A stretch of DNA of 64,000 nt, taken from assembly GCF_905171765.1 (NCBI RefSeq), contig NC_053393.1, forward strand, positions 66,557,371-66,621,370, read 5' to 3'. Each line of letters starts with the position of its first letter. Position 1 is the stretch's first letter. The stretch is from Bufo bufo. Lineage: Eukaryota > Chordata > Amphibia > Anura > Bufonidae. The notes under the pieces are model-generated. The model saw only the letters and a program-made list of their open reading frames with translations, ran no database searches and was not told the DNA's origin. Of this stretch, positions 1 through 9,429 are shown piece after piece. A program made the translations under genes and the position numbers.

Positions 1-114
1 AACAGCTCACTTGAAGGATAGATGGTGGGAAACTGGGAAACAGGAAAAACAGACGGCCAAGGTGATAGTGAAGATACAGCGAGACAGGAACACAGATGAA
101 CAGGGTTAACTTAA

Positions 115-291
115 AGGGGTTATCCAACCCCTATAATGCCACATAAAACGCCCAGGCCCCCCCACAGGTTGTACTTACCTTGCTTCCTTGTGGGCATCCG
201 AAAACACGAAGGTGCCGGGGAGCAAGGCAAGTATAACCTGTGTGAGGGGCCTGGGTATTTTGGGGGGCATTATAGGGGTCAGATAACCCCT
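115..291. mobile_element. Short palindromic MITE flanked by TTAA
   Basis: Terminal inverted repeats of about 25 bp (AGGGGTTAT... and ...ATAACCCCT) are flanked by TTAA at 111-114 and 292-295. The middle is also largely self-complementary. TTAA duplication is typical of piggyBac-type and Kolobok-type insertion; no transposase is present, so it is non-autonomous. Confidence 0.7.
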
Positions 292-454
292 TTAAACACA
301 GACAGAACTGAAACTAAAACTAGAAGTGCTGAATCACCCAGGCACAGACCGGAACAAATACAGGATAAATGTAGGCAAATCTCAATAGCACTAGACAATG
401 AAACACCTTTCCTGGTCACCAGGGAACCTAAAACTCAGGCACCGCCTGGCTGGA

Positions 455-615
455 GAGGGTGCCTTAAATATGCAGGGACTCCGAGCCATTGGCTGGGGAA
501 GGATTTGGAAGAGTGCATGCTCACCTCTGGCCTCCTAAAAGGACAGTGCGTGTGCTTCCAAATCCTTTCCCAGTGAATGGCCAGGGAACCCTGGGTATTT
601 AGTGCACCCTTTAAG
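455..615. repeat. Imperfect inverted repeat
   Basis: The segment around 459-535 reads back in inverted, diverged form at about 540-615: GGGTGCCTTAAATA pairs with TATTTAGTGCACCC, and GGAAGGATTTGGAAG pairs with CTTCCAAATCCTTTCC. It looks like a decayed foldback element. No clear target duplication or coding potential was seen. Confidence 0.5.
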
Positions 616-1213
616 AGGCTGGAGGTGAGCGAGCGTGCCATAAGGACACAGAGGCTGGAGCAGAAGGCAGAAGCATGGAGGTAGCAACATGGTGTGTAGT
701 GTGGGTATCATGTTCACAGGGGAGAGCAAGGCAATGGCGGACATAGACAGCTGACCTAACACAACAACTGTTTCCTAACTCCATCCAGGAAAATGGGATG
801 GTGGTAGTAAGTGCTGGGATTCAAACATCCCGCACAATCACTTTTAGCAAATACCAGGTGAAGGCACTTAACAAGAGCAATTCTGATAAATTCCCTAAAA
901 TATCGCACATAGTCTGCAATATTATATTTTTCCATTTATTCCCCCTACCTTCTTGCCCATCAATCTTTGGAATATACTGTATATATGTTCTTCCTAGCTA
1001 TCCAGCATCCTGTTTGCTTCAAATCAGACCTCATTTTGATACATTTTAGTATTCATCCTGCATTCCCTTCTATTGTGTTATACTACCATTCCCATGATGC
1101 ATCAGCATTAACTCTGAGAGTTGCTCTCCCTATGTAGGGAATACGATATCTCCTTATGGGGAGCGCCTAATTAGTCTGATTGGCCAGGCAATGCTCCTCT
1201 GGAATTCTGGGAA
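616..1213. other. No recognisable feature
   Basis: AT-rich sequence with only short chance reading frames. I see no motif, RNA gene or clear repeat boundary. Confidence 0.4.
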
Positions 1214-1458
1214 GAGGGAATGCAAATGAGCTCTTAGCAAGCTCTGCCGCTAATGCCACCAGATGTAAGATAGCTATCCTAAAAGCCAATTTTAGACCTT
1301 TTAAACAGGCCTTGAGGCATGACTTAATAATAAGCCAGCATCTAATCTGCAGACAGCTTCTTCGGGGGTGATTGTCCCTCATCAGTGCAGAAGAGAGAGC
1401 AGGATTAGCTTCCTTACATCTGGTAGCATTAGAGGCAGAGCTCATTTGCATTCCCTCT
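1214..1458. repeat. Foldback repeat enclosing a hammerhead-like motif
   Basis: Two inverted arms, 1214-1269 and 1413-1458, share the run from GAGGGAATGCAAATGAGCTC to CCAGATGTAAG with a few substitutions and a 7-9 base insertion in the left arm. Each arm contains ATGCAAAT. The loop holds the hammerhead-like motif listed separately. No reading frame of interest is present. Confidence 0.6.
1346..1391 (-). ncRNA. Degenerate type I hammerhead ribozyme
   Basis: Read on the minus strand: stem I strand TCTGCA, core CTGATGA, stem II built on GGG...CCC, then GAAG where the family has GAAA, a short stem III, the cleavage triplet GTC, and the second stem I strand TGCAGA. The stem I strands are perfectly complementary and directly flank the two core boxes. 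Hammerheads with minimal stem III are known from amphibian repeats and Penelope-like retroelements. The changed last A of GAAA and a mismatch in stem III suggest weak or no activity. The call rests on motif order and pairing, not on a covariance search. Confidence 0.6.
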
Positions 1459-1739
1459 CTGTATGTAAAACAGACAGACAGAGTACAGGGACAGTGTAGG
1501 TATAGCTGGAACAGTTCAGTGAACAAAGGTGCCATTTTGTCTGGTGTGGACTTTAGTTCCTTGAATGCATTGAATGCATAGGTAAAGCTGAAGTAACAAA
1601 AGATGATTCGGTCCAGACTGGTGCCAACAAATAGATGTTACAAATTTTGCTCTGGATATTATATTTTCTGCTACAGAAAAACTCTAAAGGCTTAGGACAT
1701 ACCCCTGTGGCTGACAACCTTATATTCCCAGCATATCCT

Positions 1740-3309
1740 TGTCACGTGCCGGAGGCCCGAGGCAGACATCCGGGACGTCATGCAAACAGGACACCGGCAA
1801 AACAGACCAAGTACCCACAGAGAACTTTATTACAAGTGTAATAAAAGCACATGACAGTAAGCAGGTTAGGCAAAAGTGGTAGCACTACCACAGAACCAAG
1901 TGCACCGGCAGACCAGAGGCAAAACCCAGAGTGCGGAAAGCCAGGGAGCCCCATTCTTCACAGAGCCCCTGGTGGTGGGGATGAACTGGGCAGAGGGCTC
2001 ACTGGTCGCACCTCCAGGAAGATCCCGGTATATTTGGCCCCTACCGTCAGAGAACCAGGCTGGTGAAACCACCAGCGGAAAGACAACAAAACTGGAACCC
2101 AAGCAAACACAGTACATGGAACAGACAACAAGACAAACGGGAACCAGCACAGAAGCAGATGCCTGAACCCCAAGCGGAATGGAAGCATGGCGGTCTCAGG
2201 GAGAGCTGCACACAGACTAGAGATTCATGGCACAGAACAGACTAGAGATTCTCCCTCCGGAGAACCCAGGGGCCCTCTAACGAAGGCAGGACAAACATGA
2301 GATAGGAACAGAAGCAGATAGGAGCTACAGGTATACAAGAACAGACAAGGATCAGAAGCAGTAGGCACTGCCAGGTAGGGCATAGGCCAGGATCAGAAGC
2401 AGTTTAGCACTGTCAGGCTATCAGACGCAGTTAGAGCACTGCTAGGTTAGACATGGGACAGACAAGGATCCAGACAGAGAACCGGTACAGAAGAATAGGC
2501 AAGGCATGGACAAGGATAACATAAACATTGTACAAGACAAGTACAGAAGAACAGGTAAGGACAGAACATCAACAGCATCACAGAACAGGTACAGGAGATC
2601 AGACAAGGCAATAACAACATCATAGAACAGGTAACAACAACAATGCATTACCAGGTGACACCACAAACAAGGACAGATGGCAAAAAAAAAAAAAACTGGC
2701 TTAGCAGCAAGGGGCTACACCCAGCAAGGCAGAAGATAGACTGATCCCAAGCCCCACAGCTCACAGGTAGATATAGCTGCATAATGAGGGCACCTGATAA
2801 GGCACACTAGGAATGGACCAGAGGAATGGACCAGAGGAAGTAAACCCCATCAGAACCAAACAGGGTGGGGAGTCTGCATGAACAGAGAAGTGAACACACA
2901 GGCTGCAGTACTGGACGTTGCCCCTGGCAACCAGCATACACAGAGTCCACCGCAGCCACTACGCCAGAGCACAAACAACCCCTGACACAACAGAAATGCA
3001 TCCATACTAAGGCCATGTTCACACACAAGGCCGCAGCCAGCATGCAACGCAGAACCAGCATGCATGGGGATACCCACAGCCAGTACACAAAGCGCACGCA
3101 GTCAGCCTGCACGGCACCAGAGACATGAGCCACAGAGATGCAGACACGGGAATCCAAAAACACAGGCCACAGCTCACACACTACACCGCAGCCAGCATGC
3201 AGTCCCAAGCAACCAGCATACACAGGAGACAGCCTGCAGCCAGTAAGCGAGAGGGGGCATGCAGCCTGCCTACACGGCCAAAACTGTCACAGTGAACCGC
3301 ACCGTGACA
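1740..3309 (+). mobile_element. TG...CA element with 5-bp duplication, probably a solo LTR (copy 1)
   Basis: It starts TGTCACG and ends CGTGACA, with the 5-bp direct repeat ATCCT on both sides (1735-1739 and 3310-3314). The sequence is related to 34951-36492 from end to end: the same opening, a shared TTTATTACA...GTAATAAAA segment near 1830-1845, and the same CAGCATACA-rich 3' third. TG...CA ends plus a 5-bp duplication are what retrovirus and Gypsy-type integrases leave, and AATAAA could be the polyadenylation signal. Neither an internal domain nor a primer site is seen, so solo LTR is inference. A non-autonomous DNA transposon with short terminal inverted repeats is the alternative. Confidence 0.6.
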
Positions 3310-3314
3310 ATCCT

Positions 3315-4137
3315 AAAGATCTGAAGACGCCAGGACACGCTAGAAGTTCTAGATAGCAAGCAACTACATTAATATTCTGTACCTTTAAATAGGATGGGCC
3401 ACTGACAGAACATTTCTTGATATTGAGACCTAAACTTTTTTTTTCTAGCTATACTGTTGTTGTGGCACATGCCTAGAGCTTCAGCTGCTGCTGTTTGACC
3501 AGTCTTCTCTTCTTGTTCCCGCTGCTATGAGGAGGGTGTCTGATAATTCACATACAGTATGTTGGGCTAATGCATGGTATAGGAGGACTGGCAGCAAAAT
3601 AATAGGTGGCATGTGAAGCACTGACCACAACACTGAAACTTTGTATACGTCGGAAGAATTGCAGCTATACTGATGTATATGTATACCACCCCAATGGAAG
3701 CCACAAAGACAGTTATGACCTCTGTCAGACAAATGAAGCCCTAGAGATAAGTTTGGTATAGATCCTTTGGATCGAATGTGATGGGAACAGAATTTTATTG
3801 AAACATAGGATTTTCTTCTGAATCCAGACATACAGACAGTATTGCCTCTGATCAGACAAGCAGCCAGTTTCTTGTGATCGTCTGGGGACCTTGCTGTTTG
3901 ACTTCCACCAACCAGACACTTTCTAATTCGGCAAATCCCTTTAAAGGGTTTATACCATGCGTGATGTAAAAAAATTAAAATCATAATAGTACATGACAAT
4001 CTATTTCTAACAAATCTAGAACCAGCCATATAAGTCATATGGGTCCAGAGATCTCCACATTCATCCCTGCTACCCATCCACAAAAAGTGTAGAAGAGAGG
4101 GAGCTGGAAACTACAGACCAGTGTGCTTAACATCTGT
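3315..4137. other. No recognisable feature
   Basis: A 200-codon open frame on the minus strand (3481-4083) has no recognisable domain and a composition typical of chance. CCTTTAAAGGGTTTATA near 3940 resembles the end of a TTAA-type MITE, but no partner end was found. Confidence 0.4.
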
Positions 4138-4138
4138 A

Positions 4139-4300
4139 GTAGTGTTGATCGAGCACCAAAGTAGTCGTGTGCTCGGGTAGAACACTTTGCGATGCTCGGG
4201 TGTTCTACCGAACACACGAGCGCAATGGAAGTCAATTGGAGAACCCCAGGCACCCACTGCTCTGTAGAGGGGAGGGTGTCGGGACTCTAGTTCGGCTTAG
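4139..4300. repeat. Possible hAT-type MITE end
   Basis: It begins TAGTGTTGATCGAGCACC, resembling the TAGTG(A/T)TGAGCG end of the element at 42731-43576, followed by internal complementary GAGCACC / GTGCTCGG and CGAACACACGAGC segments. Only one end is visible and no 8-bp duplication could be paired, so the extent is uncertain. Confidence 0.3.
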
Positions 4301-4390
4301 GAGTCCCTGCTCTGAATCCATATATAGCTATATCCATATATGGAGTCAGTGCTTGGGGACACCCCAGTGTATTTAAATTTAATTTCTGAA

Positions 4391-4642
4391 AAGTTTCTGC
4401 CATGATTTGAACTCCCAACATTGTACATTAGAGGCAAGGACCTTATCCACTCAGCTATAAAGCTGAATGCTAAACTGTGTAAGAAAAACCTCATAGTAGT
4501 TTCTGATGTAGTGAGTATTCCTATTCAGCAGAAGACTTATTTTATATTTCTGTGCAGGTTAACATGTAGCTCTATAGTGTAGTGGTTAACCTCTTTGCCT
4601 CTAATGTACAAGGTTGGGAGTTTGAATCCCGGCAGAAACGTT
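4391..4642. repeat. Inverted pair of tRNA-like sequences
   Basis: Arm 4391-4464 (minus) and arm 4568-4642 (plus) are diverged inverted copies. Each has a D-arm/A-box-like block (TAGTGTAGTGGTTA on plus) and a T-arm/B-box-like block (GGGAGTTTGAATCCC on plus). The anticodon-stem-like pair CCTTG...CAAGG encloses about 11 bases, too long for a normal tRNA loop. This looks like a tRNA-derived SINE head or pseudo-tRNA trapped in a foldback repeat, not a working tRNA gene. Confidence 0.5.
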
Positions 4643-4664
4643 TCAGAAACATTTATATATATAC

Positions 4665-4744
4665 GTTTTTAGCCATAATATATTTACATATATTATTATA
4701 TATTTAGAATATATAATATTTGTAAATATATCATGGCTAAAAAC
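4665..4744. repeat. AT-rich hairpin
   Basis: GTTTTTAGCCAT(A/G)ATATATTTACA and its reverse complement face each other across a short AT spacer, giving a stem of about 28 bp with few mismatches. Confidence 0.65.
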
Positions 4745-4781
4745 ATCAGTAGTAGTTTCCTACATATTATGCATTCATATA

Positions 4782-5831
4782 CACTCACCTAAAGAATTAT
4801 TAGGAACACCTGTTCTATTTCTCATTAATTCAATTATCTAGTCAACCATTCACATGGCAGTTGCTTCAATGCATTTAGGGGGTTGGTCCTGGTCAAGACA
4901 ATCTCCTGAACTTCAAACTGAATGTCAGAATGGGAAAGAAAGGTGATTTAAGCAATTTTGAGCGTGGCATGGTTGTTGGTGCCAGACGGGCCGGTCTGAG
5001 TATTTCACAATCTGCTCAGTGACTGGGATTTTCATGCACAACCATTTCTAGGGTTTACAAAGAATGCTGTGAAAAGGGAAAAACATCCAGTATGCGGCAG
5101 TCCTGTGGGCAAAAATGCCTTGTGGATGCTAGAGGTCACAGGAGAATGGGCCGACTGATTCAAGCTGATAGAAGAGCAACGTTGACTGAAATAACCACTC
5201 GTTACAACCGAGGTATGCAGCAAAGCATTTGTGAAGCCACAACACGCACAACCTTGAGGCGGATGGGCTAAAACAGCAGAAGACCCCACCGGGTACCACT
5301 CATCTCCACTACAAATAGGAAAAAGAGGCTACAATTTGCACGAGCTCACCAAAATTGGACTGTTGAAGACTGGAAAAATGTTGCCTGGTCTGATGAGTCT
5401 CGATTTCTGTTGAGACATTCAAATGGTAGAGTCCGAATTTGGCGTAAACAGAATGAGAACATGTATCCATCCTCTGATGGCTACTTCCAGTAGGATAATG
5501 CACCATGTCACAAAGCTTGAATCATTTCAAATTGGTTTCTTGAACATGACAATGAGTTCACTGTACTAAAATGGCCCCCACAGTCACCAGATCTCAACCC
5601 AATAGAGCATCTTTGGGATGTGGTGGAACGGGAGCTTTGTGCCCTGGATGTGCATCCCTCAAATCTCCATCAACTGCAAGATGCTATCCTATCAATATGG
5701 GCCAACATTTCTAAAGAATGCTATCAGCACCTTGTTGAATCAATGCCACGTAGAATTAAGGCAGTTCTGAAGGCAAAAGGGGGTCCAACACCGTATTAGT
5801 ATGGTGTTTCTAATAATTCTTTAGGTGAGTG
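4782..5831 (+). mobile_element. Tc1/mariner element A, internally deleted
   Basis: Terminal inverted repeats start CACTCACCTAAAGAATTATT and are flanked by TA at 4780-4781 and 5832-5833. The element encloses a broken transposase gene in the same orientation. It abuts the AT hairpin and tRNA-like foldback on its left and lies 25 bp from Tc1 element B on its right. Confidence 0.9.
4930..5799 (+). pseudogene. Tc1-type transposase A, broken
   Basis: A DNA-transposase remnant that would cut and paste the element through its inverted repeats. Translation shows an N-terminal helix-turn-helix region (GKKGDLSNFERG onward), VAWSDESRF with the first catalytic Asp, YFQ-stop-DNAPCHKA with the second, and SPDLNPIEHLW with the Glu. 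Thirty-six residues separate the second Asp and the Glu (DD36E). Four in-frame stops are present (after ISQSAQ, after LRRMG, within YFQ-DNAP and after CHKA). About 60-70 residues are missing between the first and second catalytic blocks at the YPSS junction near 5470, which removes the usual GGGSVMVWG block. A DD36E family called Incomer is known in vertebrates; membership is inference. Confidence 0.85.
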
Positions 5832-5856
5832 TATATCAGAAGTATGATTTTATCTA

Positions 5857-7102
5857 CAGTTGCAAGAAAAAGTATGTTAACCCTTTGTAAACATTCACAG
5901 TGCAGGTGGAAAAAGTATGTGAACCCTTGGATTTAGTAACTGGTTGAACCTCCTTTGGCAGCAATAACTTCAACCAAACGTTTTCTGTAGTTGCAGATCA
6001 GACGTGCACAACGGTCAGGAGTAATTCTTGACCATTCCTCTTTTTTTAGTTCAGCAATATTCTTGGGATGTCTATTGTGAATTCATTTTTCCTTTGATGA
6101 CAGCAATCTGTCCAGGTCCTGACGCAGCAAAGCAGCCCCAAACCATGATGCCCCCACCACCATACTTCACAGTTGGGAATGAGGTTTTTATGTTGGTGTG
6201 CTGTGCCTCTTTTTCTCCACACATAGTGTTGTATGTTTCTTCCAAACAACTCAACTTTGGTTTTATCTGTCCACAGAATATTTTGCCAGTCCCGCTGTGG
6301 AACATCCAGGTGCTCGTGTGCAAACTGTAAAAGTGCAGCAATGTTTTTTTTTTGGACAGCAGTGGCTTCCTCTGTGGTATCCCCCCATGAAATCCATTAT
6401 TGTTTAGTGTTTTACATATTGTAGATTCGCTAACAGGGATGTTAGCATATGCCAGAGACTTTTGTAAGTCTTTAGCTGACACTCTAGGATTCTTCTTCAC
6501 CTCATTGAGCAGTTTGCACTGTGCTCTTGCAGTCATCTTTACAGGACGGCCACTCCTAGGGAGAGTAGCAGCAGTGCTGAACTTTCTCAATTTATAGACA
6601 ATTTGTCTTACCGTGGACTGATGAACAGCAAGGCTTTTGGAGATACTTTTATAACCCTTTCCAGCTTTATGCAAGCCAACAATTCTTAATCGTAGGTCTT
6701 CTGAGAGCTCTTTTGTGCGAGGCATCATTCACATCAGGCAATGCTTCTTGTGAAAAGCAAACCCAGAACTGGTGTGTTTTTTATAGGGCAGGGCAGCTGT
6801 AACCAACACCTCCAATCTCATCTCATTGATTGGACTCCAGTTGGCTGACACCTCACTACAATTAGCTCTTGTAGATGTCATTAGTCAAGGGGTTCACATA
6901 CTTTTTCCACCTGCACTGTGAATGTTTACATGGTGTGTTCAATAAAAACATGGTAACATTTCATTCTTTGTGTGCTATTAGTTTATGCAGACTGCGATTG
7001 TCTATTGTTGTGACTTAGATGAAGATCAGATCACATTTTATGACCAATTTGTGAAGAAATCCATATCATTCCAAAGGGTTCACATTCTTTTTCTTGCAAC
7101 TG
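5857..7102 (-). mobile_element. Tc1/mariner element B, internally deleted
   Basis: Ends are CAGTTGCAAGAAAAAGTATG and its near-perfect reverse complement, flanked by TA (5855-5856 and 7103-7104). Subterminal blocks also match in inverted form (GTGCAGGTGGAAAAAGTATG). A broken transposase gene lies on the minus strand. A TA dinucleotide run follows the right end. Confidence 0.9.
5933..6728 (-). pseudogene. Tc1-type transposase B, broken
   Basis: On the minus strand the frame opens [12 protein letters not shown], followed by a paired-like helix-turn-helix ([28 protein letters not shown]) and a GRP linker (PRSGRPVK). The catalytic core starts in another frame with ILWTDKTKVELFG and continues through GGGGIMVWGCFAASG. 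Downstream, the frame again matches a Tc1 C-terminus (EEWSRITPDRCARLICNYRK, ending GGSTSY-stop at 5933). The stretch that should carry the second Asp and the Glu is missing between GKMNS and EEWSRI, and at least one frameshift separates the N-terminal and core parts. The protein cannot be active. Confidence 0.85.
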
Positions 7103-7104
7103 TA

Positions 7105-7113
7105 TATATACAT

Positions 7114-7148
<35 letters not shown>
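7105..7148. repeat. TA dinucleotide repeat
   Basis: Mostly alternating TA with a short TACATACACA interruption, directly beside the TA duplication of Tc1 element B. Confidence 0.85.
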
Positions 7149-7151
<3 letters not shown>

Positions 7152-7217
7152 GGGATTTGCTCTGGTAGACAGGCTTGTGGACACAGTATAGAGGCAACGA
7201 CAACGTCTTTAACTTAA

Positions 7218-7823
7218 AGGGAACCTGTCATCGGGATTTTGTGTATAGAGCTGAGGACATGGGTTGCTAGATGGCCACTAGCACATCTGAAATACCCAGT
7301 CCCCATAGCTCTGTGTGCTTTTATTGCGTAAAAAAAACAGTTTGATACATATGCAAATGAACCTTAGATGAGTCCAGCGTGAAGGAGCCCAGCACCGCCC
7401 CGCATCCTCAGAATCTCCTCCTTGCTCCCAGACGTCAGAAAGCTAGAGCGCTGAAATCTTGCGATGCGCAAGCTAGCGCATGCACAGTTTCTTCCCTGAG
7501 GCTGATGCCAGCACAGGGAAGGAACACTAAGAGGACACTACGCATGCGCTAGCTCGCGCATCTCAAGATTACGGCACTCTAGCTTTCTGACGTCAGGGAG
7601 CAAGGAGGAGATTCTGAGGATACGGGGCGGTGCTGGGCTCCTTCACGCTGGACTCATCTCAGGGACAGGACTCATCTCAGGTTACTTTGCATATGTATCA
7701 AATAGGTTTTTTTACACAATCAAAGCACACAGCTATGAGGACTGGGTATTGCGGATGTGCTAGCGGCCATCTAGCAACCCATGTCCTCAGCTCTATACAA
7801 AAAATCCTGGTGACAGGTTCCCT
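7218..7823. mobile_element. Long palindromic TTAA element
   Basis: TTAA at 7214-7217 and 7824-7827 flanks two arms of roughly 280 bp that are near-perfect reverse complements, starting AGGGAACCTGTCA and ending TGACAGGTTCCCT. The centre lies near 7500-7540 around the CGCATGCGCTAGCTCGCGCA block. No transposase is present; it is a foldback MITE of the TTAA class. Confidence 0.8.
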
Positions 7824-7900
7824 TTAAACAGTTCGGTGTTTATTCACACATAAGGATAAGCAAAACAAAAAGTCAGTTTTAAGGAAAACAGTCACCTTGA

Positions 7901-8207
7901 GGCTACATGCACACAAACGTTGTTTGTTTCCGTGTCTGTTCCGTTTTTTTGCAGATAGGAAGCAGACCCATTCATTTCAATGGGTCCGCAAAAAATACGG
8001 ACAGCACACCGTGTGCTGACCGCATCAGTATGTCCGTTCCGTAGCCCCGCAAAAATAAATAAATAGAACATGTCCTATTCTTGTCCATTTTAGGCATTGT
8101 TACAATGGATCCGCAAAAAAAACAGATGGCATACAGATGTCATCCGTTTTTTTTGCGGATCCGCAATTTGCGGACCAAAAAGCACATGCGGTCGTGTGCA
8201 TGTAGCC
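7901..8207. mobile_element. Harbinger-like MITE with 3-bp duplication TGA
   Basis: It starts GGCTACATGCACACAAACG and ends CGTGTGCATGTAGCC, with TGA directly on both sides (7898-7900 and 8208-8210). Internal blocks are rich in CCGTTT and GGATCCGC and partly self-complementary. A 3-bp duplication points to the PIF/Harbinger group; no transposase is present. Confidence 0.65.
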
Positions 8208-8714
8208 TGAGTCTGGTGTTTGTTCACTCCATGCAGAAGTCCTTGGACATAGCAGAAACCACCTGCTCTCACGCCAACAAGGTAGCAGGCCTTTACGCAG
8301 GCCCAAGCTCCCAGGTCCCAACACAGAGACTGACAGAGCTTCACTGTCAGAGCGGAGTCAATTGCCACCACCTGACAGTGCTGCCTGAGTTTTATAGCTC
8401 AAACCAAGACCCAGCCTGGAACGTGGGGAGCAGCCACCCACCCTGCACTTTGGCAGCCATACTAAATAGCAAAACCATGTCAGCCAGCACTAGCTGCCGC
8501 TGACACATGAAATTACCGGCTCTTACCTCACCGAGGCCAGGAATCTCGGAGACACATACCTTCCGTCAATGACGGACCCTTGCGCCTACATACAATATAT
8601 ATATATATCTACAGTCAGGTCCATAAATATTGGGACATCGACACAATTCTAACATTTTTGGCTCTATACACCACCACAATGGATTTGAAATGAAACGGAC
8701 AAGATGTGCTTTAA

Positions 8715-9429
8715 AGGGCTTCTACCACCAGATTTGGTCCTATTTAGCTGACTGACACTAGCGATGTGCTAGTGTCAGCAGTCCATAACAGTGTTCTTAC
8801 TTATCATCTGTCTGCTGCCGTTCACCTTAAAAACGTACTTTTATAGATATGCTAATGAGCCTCTAGGTGCTATGTGGGCGTCATTAGCACCTAGAGGGCT
8901 CCGTCCACTAACCATTTCAGCCGCCCATCGCGTCCCTCCAGCCCGCCCCGCTCATGTTGATTGACGTGAAACTTCTCAGTATCTCGTACCAATTCCCGCG
9001 CCTGCGCCGTGCGCTTCTGTATTCGGCGCAGGCGCAGTGAGTGAATGCCGCGCTCCTGGTGCCGGCTTACTCACTGTAACGTAGTTGGCGCAGGCGCAGT
9101 GAGGAAGACGGCACCGGGAGAATACAGAAGCGCACGGCGCAGGCGCGGGAATTGGTACGAGATACTGAGAAGTTTCACGTCAATCAACATGAGCGGGGCG
9201 GGCTGGAGGGACGCGATGGGCGGCTGAAATGGTTAGTGGACGGAGCCCTCTAGGTGCTAATGACGCCCACATAGCACCTAGAGGCTCATTAGCATATCTA
9301 TAAAAGTACGTTTTTAAGGTGAACGGAAGCAGACAGATGATAAGTAAGAACACTGTTATGGACTGCTGACACTAGCACATCGCTAGTGTCAGTCAGCTAA
9401 ATAGGACCAAATCTGGTGATAGAAGCCCT
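8715..9429. mobile_element. Long palindromic TTAA element nested in the Tc1 C inverted repeat
   Basis: Two near-perfect inverted arms (AGGGCTTCTACCACCAGA... and its complement) meet near 9050-9070. TTAA flanks both ends (8711-8714 and 9430-9433). The intact right inverted repeat of the host Tc1 reads CTGCAGTTAAACCACATC at 11911-11928, with a single TTAA, so the unoccupied site is visible in the same element. That proves insertion at TTAA with duplication of those four bases. Confidence 0.9.

Larger units (their letters stand above)
7149..8600. other. Unclassified repeat-like region holding two MITEs
   Basis: Outside the two MITEs, the sequence (7149-7213, 7828-7897 and 8211-8600) has no coding potential. 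TTTATTCACACA after the first MITE and the GC-rich terminal part resemble retroelement LTR text, but no paired ends were found. The right end runs into a TATATA tract where Tc1 element C inserted. Confidence 0.35.

Noticed and set aside
3481..4083. 200-codon open frame on the minus strand
   Set aside because: No recognisable domain, low-complexity-like composition and a region with repeat-end motifs; it looks like a chance frame.
4568..4642. Functional tRNA gene
   Set aside because: The anticodon-like loop is too long, the acceptor stem does not pair and an inverted diverged copy lies beside it.
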